Positions 39,601 to 52,203 of a stretch of 64,000 nucleotides of DNA are shown here, piece after piece. A model generated the notes under the pieces. That model was given only the letters and a program-made list of their open reading frames with translations. It did not search any database and was not told the DNA's origin. The translations under genes and the position numbers were made by a program. Position 1 is the first letter of the stretch; the number at the start of each line of letters is the position of its first letter. The stretch covers positions 28,387,780-28,451,779 of the forward strand of contig NC_092646.1 of the NCBI RefSeq assembly GCF_039555335.1, written 5' to 3'. Source of the stretch: Amphiura filiformis. Lineage: Eukaryota > Echinodermata > Ophiuroidea > Amphilepidida > Amphiuridae.

Positions 39601-42600
39601 CCATACCTGTTAAATTACGTCACTTTATGTCACCAAACATCCACGCAATGAGTAGAGTAGAGATATAAAACTACAAAACCTCACCCCAAGCTCCTACATA
39701 TCCCACAACCATTGTATCTCATTGCACCATTATTTATGTGACCTATCCTGAATAAGTGGAACTCGTCAGCCATACGATTTCATGATATTGCACATTTGCA
39801 CTCACTTTGTGTCATAAACCATCCAAGCATTTGACATCATAGTAGAATAGTTTACTAGTATGTGAAGCTTTCTTATCTCAAACCTGAATGTCCCACAACT
39901 TAAAATTAACGAAACTTCGTCAGCCTACGACGAATTTCAATGCATATAACTTCGTATCATAAAACATCTTAGTAGAACACCGTAGATTATGTAAACCTCT
40001 CACCTCAAATTTTGTTTTTAATATACATTCCTTGTCGATCCATTTATATTGTTGGTCATTCTATAGCCGCCTCGTTGAACAGGTTGAAATATCTTACTTT
40101 GTGATCTTCACCATTGCATCTCACAACTTACAACCGATCATACAGCCGAACTTCCAAAACCCATTACATGAGGAATTGAGGACCACGTTTCTGTGGTAAA
40201 GTAAAGTGGAAATCAATTAGTTTCTCTTCGATAAGATTATGTGCTTAACCATTCTATCCTTTGCACCAAAACGAGTTCACCAGAACCCATTATACACGTA
40301 AGCATTAGAAGATAAAAAAAACCACTCACGTGACATCACTATGTCTTCCGCAGTAAAACCCCAACACACTTTCATTTGCAATAGAAGTACTTAATTTCCT
40401 AGAATATTACCCATGTTACCATCTCCATCCAGTACTCACTGTAGAAAGTACCTGTCTCAAAGTATAGTGGACAGTTGCACCTCATAATTATTAATTCCAT
40501 GTTTTGCACCAAAAGGGACGCGTTCGATGCACTCATGACATTCTTCATCCTTGTGCACCTTCATCACACTTTGTTCTTGTTCATGTTCTTTGTAGTGTAA
40601 AGATCCACCTGAAAATTACTGTAGATTCATTTTTGTTCCATTATACCATGTATACCGTTCTAGTGCATTATGTACTTAAATTCACATTACCCATTTACAT
40701 CATGATAACTAACCCTTAGCCTATTCCTAATATCCATTATAGACTACTAACCCATTTCTATATTACACTTCAAAGTAGAATGTTACGACTCTTAAAAGAT
40801 CAACATGTGCTCCACCAAAACCATCTTAACTACCATGATAGACCTTCTTGCAGATGACACATGCACCTCACAATGACTCTATCCGTTGTCCTCCCCCCCC
40901 CCCCATTAGAGCTGACACGCCGTTACACGTCTTCTTTTCTCCGATACCATGAATGTTATTATGTCTCGTAGCCTAGTAGTAGAAACACCTGTGTTCCACC
41001 GTAACCTTCCTACCCGTAAGTTACCTTTACACATAATATACAACCACATTAGGCACTCCACTTCATCTTTCCCGAATCCATCGTAGAGTCGTAGCCTGTA
41101 TAATATCTCGTAGCTTACTAGATCCATTTGTGTTACATATAACATTCCTACTCGTAAACTAACCTTCACACATGTAACGATACCTTCTATCTGCCTTCCA
41201 CAGCATCCATTTCTCCAGATGCCGCAGTAGACTTGTAGCTATAGAACATCCATTCCCGGCATCTGTGTGTCACTATCCTACCCCATGACCCCTACATACG
41301 TTTTCCTTTCATTGTAACAATACCTTCACCTCTAATCTCCGTCGCACCTTCCCTTTTCCAGATACCAAGGTTGGCTCTTTCAGCTATATAATCCATCTGT
41401 TATCCACCAAACCTTCCTAACCCATACCTAACGATACCGTCCCATCTAATTTCCATCGCACCTCACTTTGCCACCCCCCCGGGACTTTGCCAGATAACAC
41501 AGTAGACTGATTACCTAGTGGAAGATCGTATATGTTCCTTAACCTTCCTAGCACATTAGAGTAGATCTACCTGTACACCTCACGAAAACTATATCCTTTG
41601 TCTATCCTAGTTTAGATTAATTAAAATATGTTACACTTTTAGTACCCGTTTCTGCTACCTTACGTATCCCCTACACATACCTCTCCCCTATTGTCCGCCG
41701 GATTGTCACTTTACCAGGTGCTAGGTACTAAAGTATCTTGTTTTAGGTATTTTAGAAAGCCCATTATTGTGCTCCATGTAACTTTCCTAGCACCGTAGAG
41801 GAGATATACCCACACATACACCTCATACAAACGATATCCTTTGCACATCTCAGTAGACGAATAACACTTAGTTGCACCATTAGAAGTAGATCCACGTGTT
41901 ACCCTAATTGTCCTTACACGCATTCCAAGCGATACAGATTTCCTCTGCTTTCACTTTGCCAGATGCAAAAGCAGACTATATTACTAGAGAATCCATTTAT
42001 ACTCATAAGTCCGCATTGCACCTTAGAGTAGATTTACTCATTACATACATCACATCTTACGAAAGCTCTATCATTTGTCCATCCCTGAAGAATGACATTC
42101 CATAACAGTTGTAGAAGTAGATCCACTTGGCGTTATTCCTTATACCAATAACTTTCACTTTTCTATGTGCCACCGGAGACTGATTTAGCTATCAGAGGAT
42201 CCATTTATGCTCCTGAACCTAAGCTTCCTACCATCTTAGAGTAGGTATACCCATACAGGTCACGAAAACTATATACTCTTTGTACGTACATCCCATTTGA
42301 CGAATGAGACTTCCTTGCACTTTTCGAAGTGGATCAATTTGTGTTACCAGGAGTCCTCCCTTACGCAAGTTGTCGATTGTCATATCCTGTACTTTCTAAA
42401 AGCTTCCACTTTGCCAGAATGATGCTACAGTAGATTGTTTTAGATATCTAAGAAGATCCATATTGTTCTACTAAAATACTCCAAGCTATCTGCCGTTATG
42501 CACCTCACAGAAAACGCCATACCTGTAGACATGTAGACTAATGACACTTCCTTACACTTCAACTTTTCCACATATCACAAACCATATTGTCATCGTTGAT

Positions 42601-43260
42601 ACAATCCATGTGATTGCTCCATAATCCACTCCTACCATAGTTTCCACCATGTTATCTCATAGAATCTCTATTTTCGCACCATATTCACTTCCGAAATTAG
42701 AGTATTTCTATCATCATGATCATACTACACATTCATCTGTGCACGCATAACCACCTCCTATATATATAATATATTTTCCACCTTCATATCTCATAGATCT
42801 CCATTAACTGCACCATAACCACTTCCGAACTTAGAATATTTCCATCATACAAATTCATCTGTGCACACATAACCACCTCCATCTTAGAGTAGTTTCCTCT
42901 ATGTCATTCCTCTTAGAATCTGCATTGTCGTGTTTCATAATTCCCTTAGTACTATATATAGTACTTTTCACCCTGTCATACCTTATAGAATGTCTATTTG
43001 TGTGCTCCATAATCCTCTCCTAACTTGGAGTGGTTCCACTTTGTCACACCTCCTAGAATCTCCATATTTCCATATCTTGTGCTCCATAACCACGCCCTAC
43101 TAACTAGAGTAGTCTCCACCATATCATAATCTCCAAGAATGTCCTTTTTTGTGCCACTAACCTCCTCCTGACACTTTCCATCAAACTTGCACCTACACCC
43201 CATAACCACATCCTTTCATCTAGATTTAATTATCCTTATAATCATCTTCATTCTCTTCAA
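39600..43260. repeat. Long, C/T/A-rich degenerate satellite
   Basis: The plus strand is visibly poor in G for over 3.5 kb and reuses a limited vocabulary. At 41.2-42.5 kb a 200-250 bp period can be followed through anchors CTTTGCCAGATGC...AGTAGACT (41214, 41493, 41950, 42410) and CACGAAAACTATATCCTTTG (41582, about 41825, 42055, 42256). At 42.6-43.2 kb a shorter unit takes over (CATAACCACCTCC ... CATAGAATCTCCAT). Earlier parts (39.6-41.2 kb) share phrases but no clear period. No convincing ORF on either strand. Confidence 0.6.
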
Positions 43261-44125
43261 AATATCGAAGTAGACAATGTGTAGCTCCTCGGTGCCTGAT
43301 CACTTGCAATCCCTATGAAAGGAGTAGATAACACTGAATATCCTTTTCAGCTACAACCCGCACGTTCTCTCCTCTAACACCAATAACACTTGCTGTTTGA
43401 GCCAGTAGTTCCTTAAATCCATTTTCACATCGTGATAGCTGAAACATTAATCCATACTAATCCATATACTAATAATATACTTTATTAATCCCTATGACTC
43501 GAGGTAAGTATATGTGTATTCTTTCATTCCCAATTAGTTAACCATCATAATTATAATCATTCACTTCCATTCCACGATCTTCCTATCTTTCAGCTTTGCG
43601 CACATTCTCTAAAAGCATTGCCATTTTTTGCATCCTGCAGAAGTTAGGACTTTAAACGTCACTATCCACGAATATTGCCCACGACTATCACAACCTCTCC
43701 TGGTATCCATTGATATCGCCTCAAAACTACCTAAACCGGATCCAATGCGGTATGCCAACGGAATTATACGTCGTATCACTAAGAAATAGTGCAACCTACC
43801 CCCATCCCAAAATATTTCGCCGATCTACCATCTTTCTCACCATTTGCTGATAATCATTATGCTCTTGCTTGCAGCATATGCATTAACATCTCTTGCAAGT
43901 ACGTAGATCGATCCTGAAGACCACCGAAACAATCTCACTTTATGTCAAGATAATCATATTTCTTCCCGAACACTCACGGTCGATCTTATCTGCTTGTGCT
44001 TATTGCTCAAGCTCACCTTAACATTCCAAGTCCACCAATTCATCTCTTATAGCATACCGGAACCTGTATGTATGTTTCCTTTCCTTAACGCAATTCCACC
44101 GTTTACACATACATAATTATGTACT
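43261..44125. other. Intergenic DNA, nothing recognised
   Basis: C/T-rich like the preceding satellite but without visible periodicity. Confidence 0.4.
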
Positions 44126-44180
44126 CTTTGTGCATGATAGTGGCAGTGATAGTGATAGTGCTATTGGAAGAACAGTGGTA

Positions 44181-44390
44181 GTGCCTTGTAGATGTTGTAG
44201 CTGTAGTTGTAGTTGTAGCTGTAGCTGTAGCCGTAGTTGTAGTTGTAGCTGTAGTTGTAGTTGTAGCTGTAGCTGTAGCTGTAGTTGTAGTTATAGTTGT
44301 AGCTGTAGCTTTAGATGTAGTTGTAGATATTATAGCTGTAGTTATAGCTGTAGTTGCAGTCGTAGCTGTAGCTGTAGATATAGACTTAGA
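44181..44390. repeat. GTAGYT hexanucleotide minisatellite
   Basis: About 34 tandem hexamers of GTAGTT / GTAGCT with scattered changes. It reads as a Cys/Ser-rich frame only because of the repeat. Confidence 0.95.
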
Positions 44391-44694
44391 CTTAGCAGCA
44401 GCTACTCACATGACCATGCAATCACAATCACATCCCTCCCACATAATCAACTCATCTCTTCCCTTCCTAGGACCTTTGACATCATCCTCTTTGATACACT
44501 TGTATTAAGTGCACAAAATCATGGTAGAACTAAAGATGCACCAAAACATGGTAGAATTATAGATAAACTTGTTTCGCCAACTTCCATCTGCTCATAGCAC
44601 GTATGTAGACATATAGCATATATAGTGTTGAAGTTGTTGTGCATCTTGCATTGAAACCATTCTCTTTCCATCTCCATCATTCTATGTTTCCTTA

Positions 44695-44834
44695 TGGGCT
44701 ATTCTATTTGAAATCTCACATACCCTTGTGGAAGATTTAAGACACGTCTTCCACAGAGGGAGTATGTTTTTCAAATGGAATTGGCTAGTGTTCTCACAAT
44801 CCTTCTGTGGAAGACTCTAGCTAAATATTCCATC
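44695..44834. mobile_element. MITE family B, truncated copy 4
   Basis: TGGGCTATTCTATTTGAAAT start with the GTGGAAGATTTAAGACACGT / CTTCCACAGAGGGAG hairpin. The right half is cut off around 44834. Confidence 0.7.
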
Positions 44835-44839
44835 GCCTA

Positions 44840-46245
44840 AATCGAAAACAAGATTGTCTTGTTAGGATATCCGGAAAGTGGTAAGTCGACACCTGCATCA
44901 ACACTTGCACAAACTCTCAAACCCACCGCAAAGTGGCCTTCCTATAGTGCCGATAAGTTGAAAAAGAATACTTAATTATAAAATGCCTTAATTCGCTGTA
45001 GCAAAATATCGTATCACGTAGAGCTTCCGTCTTCACGTAATGCCAAGAGATAGTGAGCACCTAGTTTAACACAGTATATCTTATTGTAGTCATTCCTAGT
45101 ACATCAAATACATATCTGTGAATATTGTAATTTAGTTGTAGTCATGTTATGGTCATATATTAATTGTAAGATCGTTTTTAATCTGTTAAGTACGTTGGTA
45201 ATTTATAGATCATCTGAACCCGTGTACTCTTTGTCTCATGTTTGGATGTTTTCGTATTAAATCATTTCTGTAAGAGAGTTTACTCATATTATTAAAAGCA
45301 TCTTCCCTCTGCCACACCTGTAATGTTTTACCCTATACTACGTTTAGAGTAGAATAATACACCCATCTGCACCTTAGACATTCCATCGCTGTGTTTTCAT
45401 CATAGTTTAGTTCGCTATCTCACAGTAGTTCAGTAGTTAGCACCTTATTACATTGTTTCTCAACTTTGCACCACCCGACCTTGGCAGCAACCTGGATATT
45501 GCCCTTGTCCCCAATATTGTTATCACGTGACCGCATACGGCACAAAATGTAACATTTAGGGAACTCGGGTAAGATCGATGTTATTGCCTGACCTTGTGCG
45601 TCTTATTACATTATGTGACCCACTTTTGTCTCACCTTCTGTCATACCTATATTCCTAGACTGTGCAAATACATGTAGATATAATAATAGAGCTTGTTTAT
45701 TATTGTCTATCGTGTTTAACATGTTTAAGCTTATTCATGTTGAGTAGTTGTATTGTATCCCGTGTACAAATTGTAACCCTCCCCATAAATACCTACAAAC
45801 AAGCAACCTCCTTTCTCATCTGGTGCTCCGTATAGTGGTGCTCAACAGATAATTGACCTTTGGCCTATTGAGGTTGACCTTTGACACAAGGAAGATTAGC
45901 ATGTACTAAATTGCTAGTGCTAGAGAGATTAGGTTAAAGGTCGTACCCTTTCGTTATGGGTCAATCACATCTGCACACACCCAACATGTTATATTAAGTA
46001 GATAGCACGAATCATTGACGTACCAAAAAGCAATGATAGTTGATGTTTCATCTTTAAACATTGTAAATTTGTTGTAAGCATGTAGAATCATTATTTTTGT
46101 TTGCGTAACAGTGTCTGAATATAATAGCATTTTTGCGCATTCGTAATTGTTGTAGATAACATAAAGTAAACACGGAATATTAACTTGGTTGTGATTTTAA
46201 GTTATATGTTCCTGTATTGAATAATTTTCACCATTACGTCTTTGA
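44840..46245. other. Intergenic DNA, nothing recognised
   Basis: About 1.4 kb without recognisable coding or repeat structure. Confidence 0.4.
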
Positions 46246-46249
46246 TTAA

Positions 46250-47070
46250 TTGAAATACTTTTACTTGAATGGTAAAGGTATAAAACGAAAGTGCAAATGT
46301 ACAATAGCTGACATTACGGTCATTCCAATGACACAGGGCGGCTTAATTACTACACATTACGGTATCATAGTCACGCAGACAATGTAGAATGCCACTGCTA
46401 ATATTATTCAAGAGATTGAGTGCTGCGTACGTGCCATATAGAAATTGGCCTACCTTGCAGTAAAAGGCTTAATAAAAAGGTAGGGTAGAGTAGAGTAGAG
46501 TAGAGTAGAGTAGAGTAGAGTAGAGTAGAGTAGAGTAGAGTAGAGTAGAGTAGAGTAGAGTAGAGTAGAGTAGAATAGAATAGAATAGAATAGAATAGAA
46601 TAGATTAGATTAGATTAGATTAGATTAGATTAGATTAGATTAGAATATAATTAAATGGTTAAATGAAATAAGTTTACTTGAATGGTAAGGGTAAACAATG
46701 ATAGGGCAAATGTGCAAAAGCTGACATGACGATCATTCGAATGACACAGAGCGGCTAAAAATATTCCCCATACATTATACGGTACCATAATCATGCAGAC
46801 CATGCAGAATGCCACTGCTAATATTAAGATTGAGTGCTGCGTACGTGCTATATAGAAATTGATCAGCCTTGCAGTAAAAGGGTCAGTAGTAGAGTAGAGT
46901 AGAGTAGAGTAGAGTAGAGTAGAGTAGAGTAGAGTAGAGTAGAGTAGAGTAGAGTAGAGTAGAGAGTAGAGTAGAGTAGAGTAGAGTAGAGTAGAGTAGA
47001 GTAGAATAGAATAGAATAAAATAGAATAGAATAGAATAGAATATAATAGAATAGAATAGAATATGGTAAG
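46250..47070 (+). repeat. Tandem duplication of about 415 bp ending in pentanucleotide arrays
   Basis: TTACTTGAATGGTAAGGGTA ... TGACACAGAGCGGC and GCCACTGCTAATATTA ... AGATTGAGTGCTGCGTACGT occur in both halves (46250-46480 and 46665-46885). Each half runs into a (TAGAG)n array (46482-46575; 46886-47003), which then changes register to (TAGAA)n, and in the first copy further to (TTAGA)n. Confidence 0.9.
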
Positions 47071-47346
47071 GTAGGGTAGAATAGGATAGGGTACTAAGGT
47101 AGAATATATTAGTAGCAGAGATGGTGGGGTAGATTATTAGAGCAAATGACAGGTACAGTAGAGTAGCGAAGGATAGAGTTATGTTACATAAAAAGAAAAG
47201 AATTTTGGAAAGCACTTTGGGCTCGCTTTTCAAATTAAAGATTCATTATTTTGTTTATGAAAGCACCCAACATTGGGTATTTCACAGAACTTTAAGGTAC
47301 ATTTGGTCATTGTAGTTGGAGGACTATAAGGGCTAATGTAGTGCTA

Positions 47347-47466
47347 GAGTATAGTAGAGTAGAATAGAATAGAATAGAGTAGAGTAGAGTAGAGTAGAGT
47401 AGAGTAGAGTAGAGTAGAGTAGAGTAGAGTAGAGTAGAGTAGAGTAGAGTAGAGTAGAGTAGAGTA
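47347..47466. repeat. (TAGAG)n pentanucleotide array, third block
   Basis: About 22 tandem TAGAG units with a short TAGAA start. The reverse strand reads as Tyr-Ser-Thr-Leu-Leu repeats, which is an artefact. Confidence 0.95.
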
Positions 47467-47790
47467 GCTTACAATTAAAGAAGATACAGCTAGTTTTAGT
47501 GTTGCAGGTAGGTGCAGTATTAGTAGTGATAGTATTACTACAGTGAGTAGTTTCGGGAGGTCTAAAAGACGCATTGAATATAGACAAGATAATAAAGATC
47601 ACAAAAAGAGAAAGATTTCAATAGGTTTGTTGGAATAAAACATGCAAAACAGTAACTAAACCTGTCATACATTTTTAAAGTGCGTAGCTAATATCAAAAG
47701 TTGTATGTTCGAGATACAAATAGTAATGGGTAAAACCTTTTTTTTTTAAATCCCGTGTGGTATAATAAATAATCGCTTAGTGGTAGGTCA
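47467..47790. other. Intergenic DNA, nothing recognised
   Basis: No structure recognised. Confidence 0.4.
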
Positions 47791-47794
47791 CTAA

Positions 47795-48015
47795 AACATG
47801 ATAATGGTAGGTGGTAATGTAGTGGTAGTGGTAATAATAATGATGGTGAAATTGCTAGTGGTAGTGGTAGTGGTAATGATATAGTAGTGGTAGCGACTGT
47901 GGGTAGCGATAGTCAAAGAAATGGTCGTATAATAGTGGTGACGGTAGACCCGAGGTGGCAGCGATCGTAGTGGTAGTGGTAATGGTAGTAGTAGTAGTGG
48001 TAGTGGTAATATTAG
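47795..48015. repeat. GTAGTG-type imperfect trinucleotide repeat
   Basis: Irregular runs of GTA and GTG triplets (TAGTGGTAGTGGTAATG and variants) interrupted by unique sequence at 47890-47960. Confidence 0.8.
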
Positions 48016-49175
48016 ATTGCAGTGACCAGTGGCATTGGTACACGGGCCTTTAAAAGAAAGATTTACTTTTATTGACTTGGTCATTATTCTTATGTCAATT
48101 GCAGTTGCAATGTCAATTGTTTGTTAAATTGTTTCATTTATATCCACAAAGGCTCACAAATAGGAGGTTTTGATTATTATGACGACCTTAGCCGTCCTTT
48201 GAATGCGCCACCGTAGTTGCCCTGATATTGCGTTATCGTTATATTTTATGTGCATACCACATTATAAATATTATGTACTTTGTACAGCTTCTTTGTAGAT
48301 AGTAGACCATTTTGTAGACTGTTGTAGTTATGATATTTTGATTCTATGCAACCCGAGGGAGAAGTCTACGTTATTCCGTAGCTATAGATAGCACACAATT
48401 CTACGCAAATTCACGACGGTAGTTGATAGTTTTGTAGTAGTATATAGTAGAGGAAAAAGTTGCATGTAACTTTGCTCATGTTTCGTGTGGTGATGCGCAA
48501 ATTCTTCCACCTTTACCCAGTATATTTTCTGCCAGCTATATTAACATCAACATGGTCAATATAGACGGCAATCAGTATTCGTACGTCAGATTAATATGGA
48601 TTTGAAACGTTTTACCTAAAACACCTCAAGTTTAAGAATATTATTATCGGTAAAAAATAATATGTTGCCATGGCAATTAATCGGTCTAAAATGTGTCATA
48701 TTTTGTAAGATCCTTACAAGTCAAAACAACGTATAAGCGTTAAAAATTTTCCTTGTACACGAAACACGACTGTGTTGATCACACCACGACGCGATCTTAT
48801 CGATACTCGGAATGATGAATATCATGCCTAGTTTAAAAAGCTTAATAAAGTTCCGATGAGTTTGGATATTTGATGCATGACGTTCCGCACGTAAAACCCT
48901 CGTCCTTATATTGTACGTTTTTGTGAGACTGCGAGAAATATTATGTAAGCATGTCGCTTACAACCTGTGTTACCTAAAGGCGTAGATGTTTATGTGTTGT
49001 ACCTACATGATAATCAGATTTAGCCGTTAACAATATTTCAAAATGGTGCTTTATAAATGTCAATTGTGTTTAAACCAGTAATGTAGGAAAAATTAAGGTC
49101 CGTAGTTTAATCACATGTCTTCTATTACCTAAATTACAAAAACACATAATTTACTTCCTAGATGCAGTAGATTGC
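48016..49175. other. Intergenic DNA, nothing recognised
   Basis: No array, inverted repeat or coding block recognised. Confidence 0.4.
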
Positions 49176-49177
49176 TT

Positions 49178-49436
49178 AACTCTCTTCACGCGGAATGTCC
49201 ACTGCAGACGACAAGTTTTTAAAAAAAATTCCAAAATTCCAAAATTTCAGAAATGTAAATTTTCATGACCATATTTGGAATCAGCATGAAAAATGCATTA
49301 AAATGAGTACAAACAAGCCTAGTATCGATTCAGTAGTTCTTAAGATAGCTCTTGATATTTTGAGAAAATATTTCAAAACTTGAACTTTTTTCCATTGAAG
49401 CGCATGGCTAGCACGCAGAGCATTAATATGATATGC
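49178..49436 (-). mobile_element. Repeat family D, copy 4 (reverse)
   Basis: CTTAACTCTCTTCACGCGG to CTAGCACGCAGAGCATTAAT, the reverse orientation of 15278-15548 and 33093-33342. Confidence 0.75.
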
Positions 49437-49899
49437 ATCGAACAGTCCGTTTGTCGTGAATTGTAAGTCATTTTGGCCTATTTAAGTCATTTAAGATGTA
49501 GAAGATAATCGAGTTGTTTAGCTGTGTTTTCAATCTAGAACCAGGTCTAAAGTAACCTGGGAACAGAATAAAGCACTAGCACGGGTTTTGTTAAAACAAT
49601 AAAAGAGCAGAAGAGTTATTACTTTAGAATCACAGATGGTAGAAGTATAGTAATATGATTCTGGGCCGGATTTGCCACATGGACAGATGGGTCCAAATCC
49701 AGGGCCCAAGATCCAGGGATACAACAAATAAATTGTTTTTAAATGAATCAAATAAAAAGTAAAAAAAAAAACAGAAAGTGGACTAATTTTAGTGAAGCGC
49801 AGGTGATGGGATGGTATAGTGGTGTTACACGTGGATCCGGATAGCCAAGGGCTTCAATTTATTTTTAGCCTTTCCCAGGGCTCTGAAAAAGGTAAATCC
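49437..49899. other. Intergenic DNA, nothing recognised
   Basis: A GGGCCGGATTTGCC ... AGGGCCCAAGATCCAGG stretch near 49660-49710 resembles the G-rich ends of DNA transposons, but no partner end was identified. Confidence 0.35.
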
Positions 49900-50009
49900 G
49901 CCCCTGTTAGTGGTAGAAGTAGGAATAGGAACAAAAGTAGTCTTAGTAGTATTGTAGGAGTAGTAGTACATTTTCCTTTTTTCTTTGCCCTGGCTCCTGA
50001 CAAATTATC

Positions 50010-50470
50010 AATCAACCATTCAATCAATAACTAAACGATCGATCAACCAACCAATCATTAAACGGTCAATAGATCCATTAACCAGTAAATCGATCATATC
50101 AATCAAACGATAAATCGATAAAACAATTGACCAGTCGATCAATGAAGTAGGAGTCGATGAATTAATTGATCAGTCGATCAATCAAGTAGGAATACAAAAT
50201 CGGTATAGCTTTTAAAGTTACTGAATATTCCTATTTTATGCCTTCCTAATTAAAATAAATAATCAATAGATAAAGAGCGATCAATCAATCAAACAATAAA
50301 CGATCAATCAATGAATCATACGATCACACGATCGATCAATCCATCAAGCAATTGACCAGTCGATCGATCAATTAACAGATCGGTCAATTCATCATACATG
50401 TATTCGATCAATCAATAAATTAAGCAATTAAAGATCAATCAAGCAAGCAAGCAAGCCATCAAGCAAACAA
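50010..50470. repeat. Degenerate ATCA/ATCG tetranucleotide tract
   Basis: Irregular GATCAATCAATC and CGATCGATCAAC units over about 450 bp, interrupted by unique sequence at 50185-50270. Confidence 0.85.
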
Positions 50471-50504
50471 ATTTGCTCAAATCGATTCAAGAAGTATTAA
50501 CGGT

Positions 50505-50725
50505 GCTAGCAGTATTTTAGAAGTAGAAGTAGCAGTATATTTAGAAGTAGAAGTAGCAGTATAGAAATAGCAATAGAAGTAGAAGTAGAAGTAGTAGTAG
50601 AAATATCAGTAGAAGTAGGATTAGCAGTAGAAGTAGCAGTAGCAGTAGTAATAGCAGTAGCAGTAGCAATAGTAGTAGTACTAGTAGCAACATAAGAAGT
50701 AGACGTATCATATCAGTAGTACTAT
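50505..50725. repeat. GTAGAA/GTAGCA trinucleotide-based repeat
   Basis: (AGTAGAAGTAGCAGT)-type degenerate repeats; a smaller related patch occurs at 49905-49965. Confidence 0.9.
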
Positions 50726-51004
50726 AGTTAGATTCGTAGTATGACCGAAAAAATGAATTAAAAAAAGTAAAAACAGCTAACCGGTTGATTTCTTTATAGC
50801 AATGTTATATACCACATCACATGACTTCCGGGGAGTGGACCAATCACAATTGTTGAAATCATAAATAAAACAAAGCAAACAAAAAAATTTGGTCAAGTTC
50901 ATAAAACGATAATATTCTTTATATTCAATCAGCATATACCAATATCATACATGTACTTTGTTTCCATTGCCTGTATAGAATTCAAACTTTCTTTGCATGT
51001 ACAT

Positions 51005-51025
51005 TGCTATCTACGGTAGATAGCA
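51005..51025. repeat. GATA-type palindrome, perfect single copy
   Basis: TGCTATCTAC + G + GTAGATAGCA: 10-base arms around one base, the cleanest form of the motif in the window. Confidence 0.85.
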
Positions 51026-51434
51026 TACATTTGCACATATTTGCTTAGAAAGTAGACATAGATGAATATAATTAATGTTTATCATGATCATGAATATAAT
51101 ACATAGCATTAAAATACCTAACATGTATGAATTTAGTGCGCTTTCTTCAGTAGATCTGTTCCAGATTTGTTGCCTGTTAGCTTATGTTGCATGGTCTTGC
51201 ACAAGGTGCCGTCCTATACATTATACTGTGATTGTATGTCAAATTACATATTCGTGTAGCTTAACATGATTATAGTACCTTTTCCAGTTGTCTATTTTTC
51301 GGTACTGTTTCTTGTTCTGTCGATAGTTGTAAATCATACTTTTGTTCCATCGACATAGTTGATGTTCCCCTCACCCCAACCTGTGATGTGTTTCCCTTTG
51401 ACCTGAGAAGGTATAAATCTGTTCTCCTTAGCTT

Positions 51435-51453
51435 TGCTATCTACGGTATAGCA
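51435..51453. repeat. GATA-type palindrome with a 2-base deletion
   Basis: TGCTATCTACGGTATAGCA; the right arm has lost GA. Confidence 0.7.
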
Positions 51454-51549
51454 AATAATTATACTAGAATCTATGTGTCTAACTTTAGCACTGTTTCACA
51501 GCTATGCTGCGTTGATCTAGTATTATTTCTATTTAAAAAGATGTAGATA

Positions 51550-51827
51550 AGGCGACGAAAAAAGAAAACACTGTTCTACGGGCCCGACCGACCCAGATTT
51601 TAAACAAATTGGGAAAAAATTTCCTGTACAAATGAATACCGACCCAAATTTCAACAATTTCAGGAACACTTTTTTTTTTGTATTTTCCCAAATTGCAAAT
51701 ATTACAGAATTTGGTGATTTTTTGGGTCATTTCAAAAAAAAAAAAAAAGAAAAGAAAAGCCCGACCGACCGACCCTACTTGAAAGGTCCGTCCGCCCGTA
51801 GAACAGGTTTTCTTTTTTTCATCGCCT
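51550..51827. mobile_element. MITE with AGGCGA ends
   Basis: AGGCGACGAAAAAAGAAAAC and the complement of TTTTCTTTTTTTCATCGCCT form the ends, then CTGTTCTACGGGC / GCCCGTAGAACAG and a CCGACCGACC motif on both sides. 278 bp, non-coding. Confidence 0.85.
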
Positions 51828-51989
51828 AACCCTAGTGTGTTCTGTCTCAATATAGCATGACATTATACAATTGTCTTGCAAATATGACATTATACATTTG
51901 TCTTGCAAATGACACCCTTTCCGATAATTATTTGAGTACATTATATAACTTTTCAATTCCCCAATAGGTATTCATCTTAAACCGTCTAT

Positions 51990-52203
51990 TTAACCCTCTG
52001 AGCACTCCCTGCCGATCTTACATTGCCTCTGATTGGTCAATTATGTGATATCTTCACTTTAATCACCAATCAGAATGGAGCTTTGCAAATAGTTCACCCC
52101 AGTTTTTTTGCATGGTGAAATTATTCTAACAATGTTGTTGATTGGTCCAATTGATAATGAAAACTTCTTTTTGACTAATAGGTAGGTTGTTCTCATAGGG
52201 TTC
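51990..52203. mobile_element. piggyBac-like MITE, copy 2 (decayed right end)
   Basis: TTAACCCTCTGAGCACTCCC at the left matches the complement of the 11515 end (TTAACCCCGTGAGATCTACC). It shares CCTGCCGAT and several TGATTGG motifs. The right end reads CATAGGGTTCC, so its TTAA has mutated. Confidence 0.6.

Noticed and set aside
44130..44597. 155-codon Cys/Ser-rich frame resembling a metallothionein or keratin-associated protein
   Set aside because: The Cys-Ser pattern is the direct translation of GTAGYT hexamers; the flanking residues show no family.
46883..47602. Tyr/Ser/Leu-rich frames on the minus strand
   Set aside because: Translation of the TAGAG pentanucleotide arrays.
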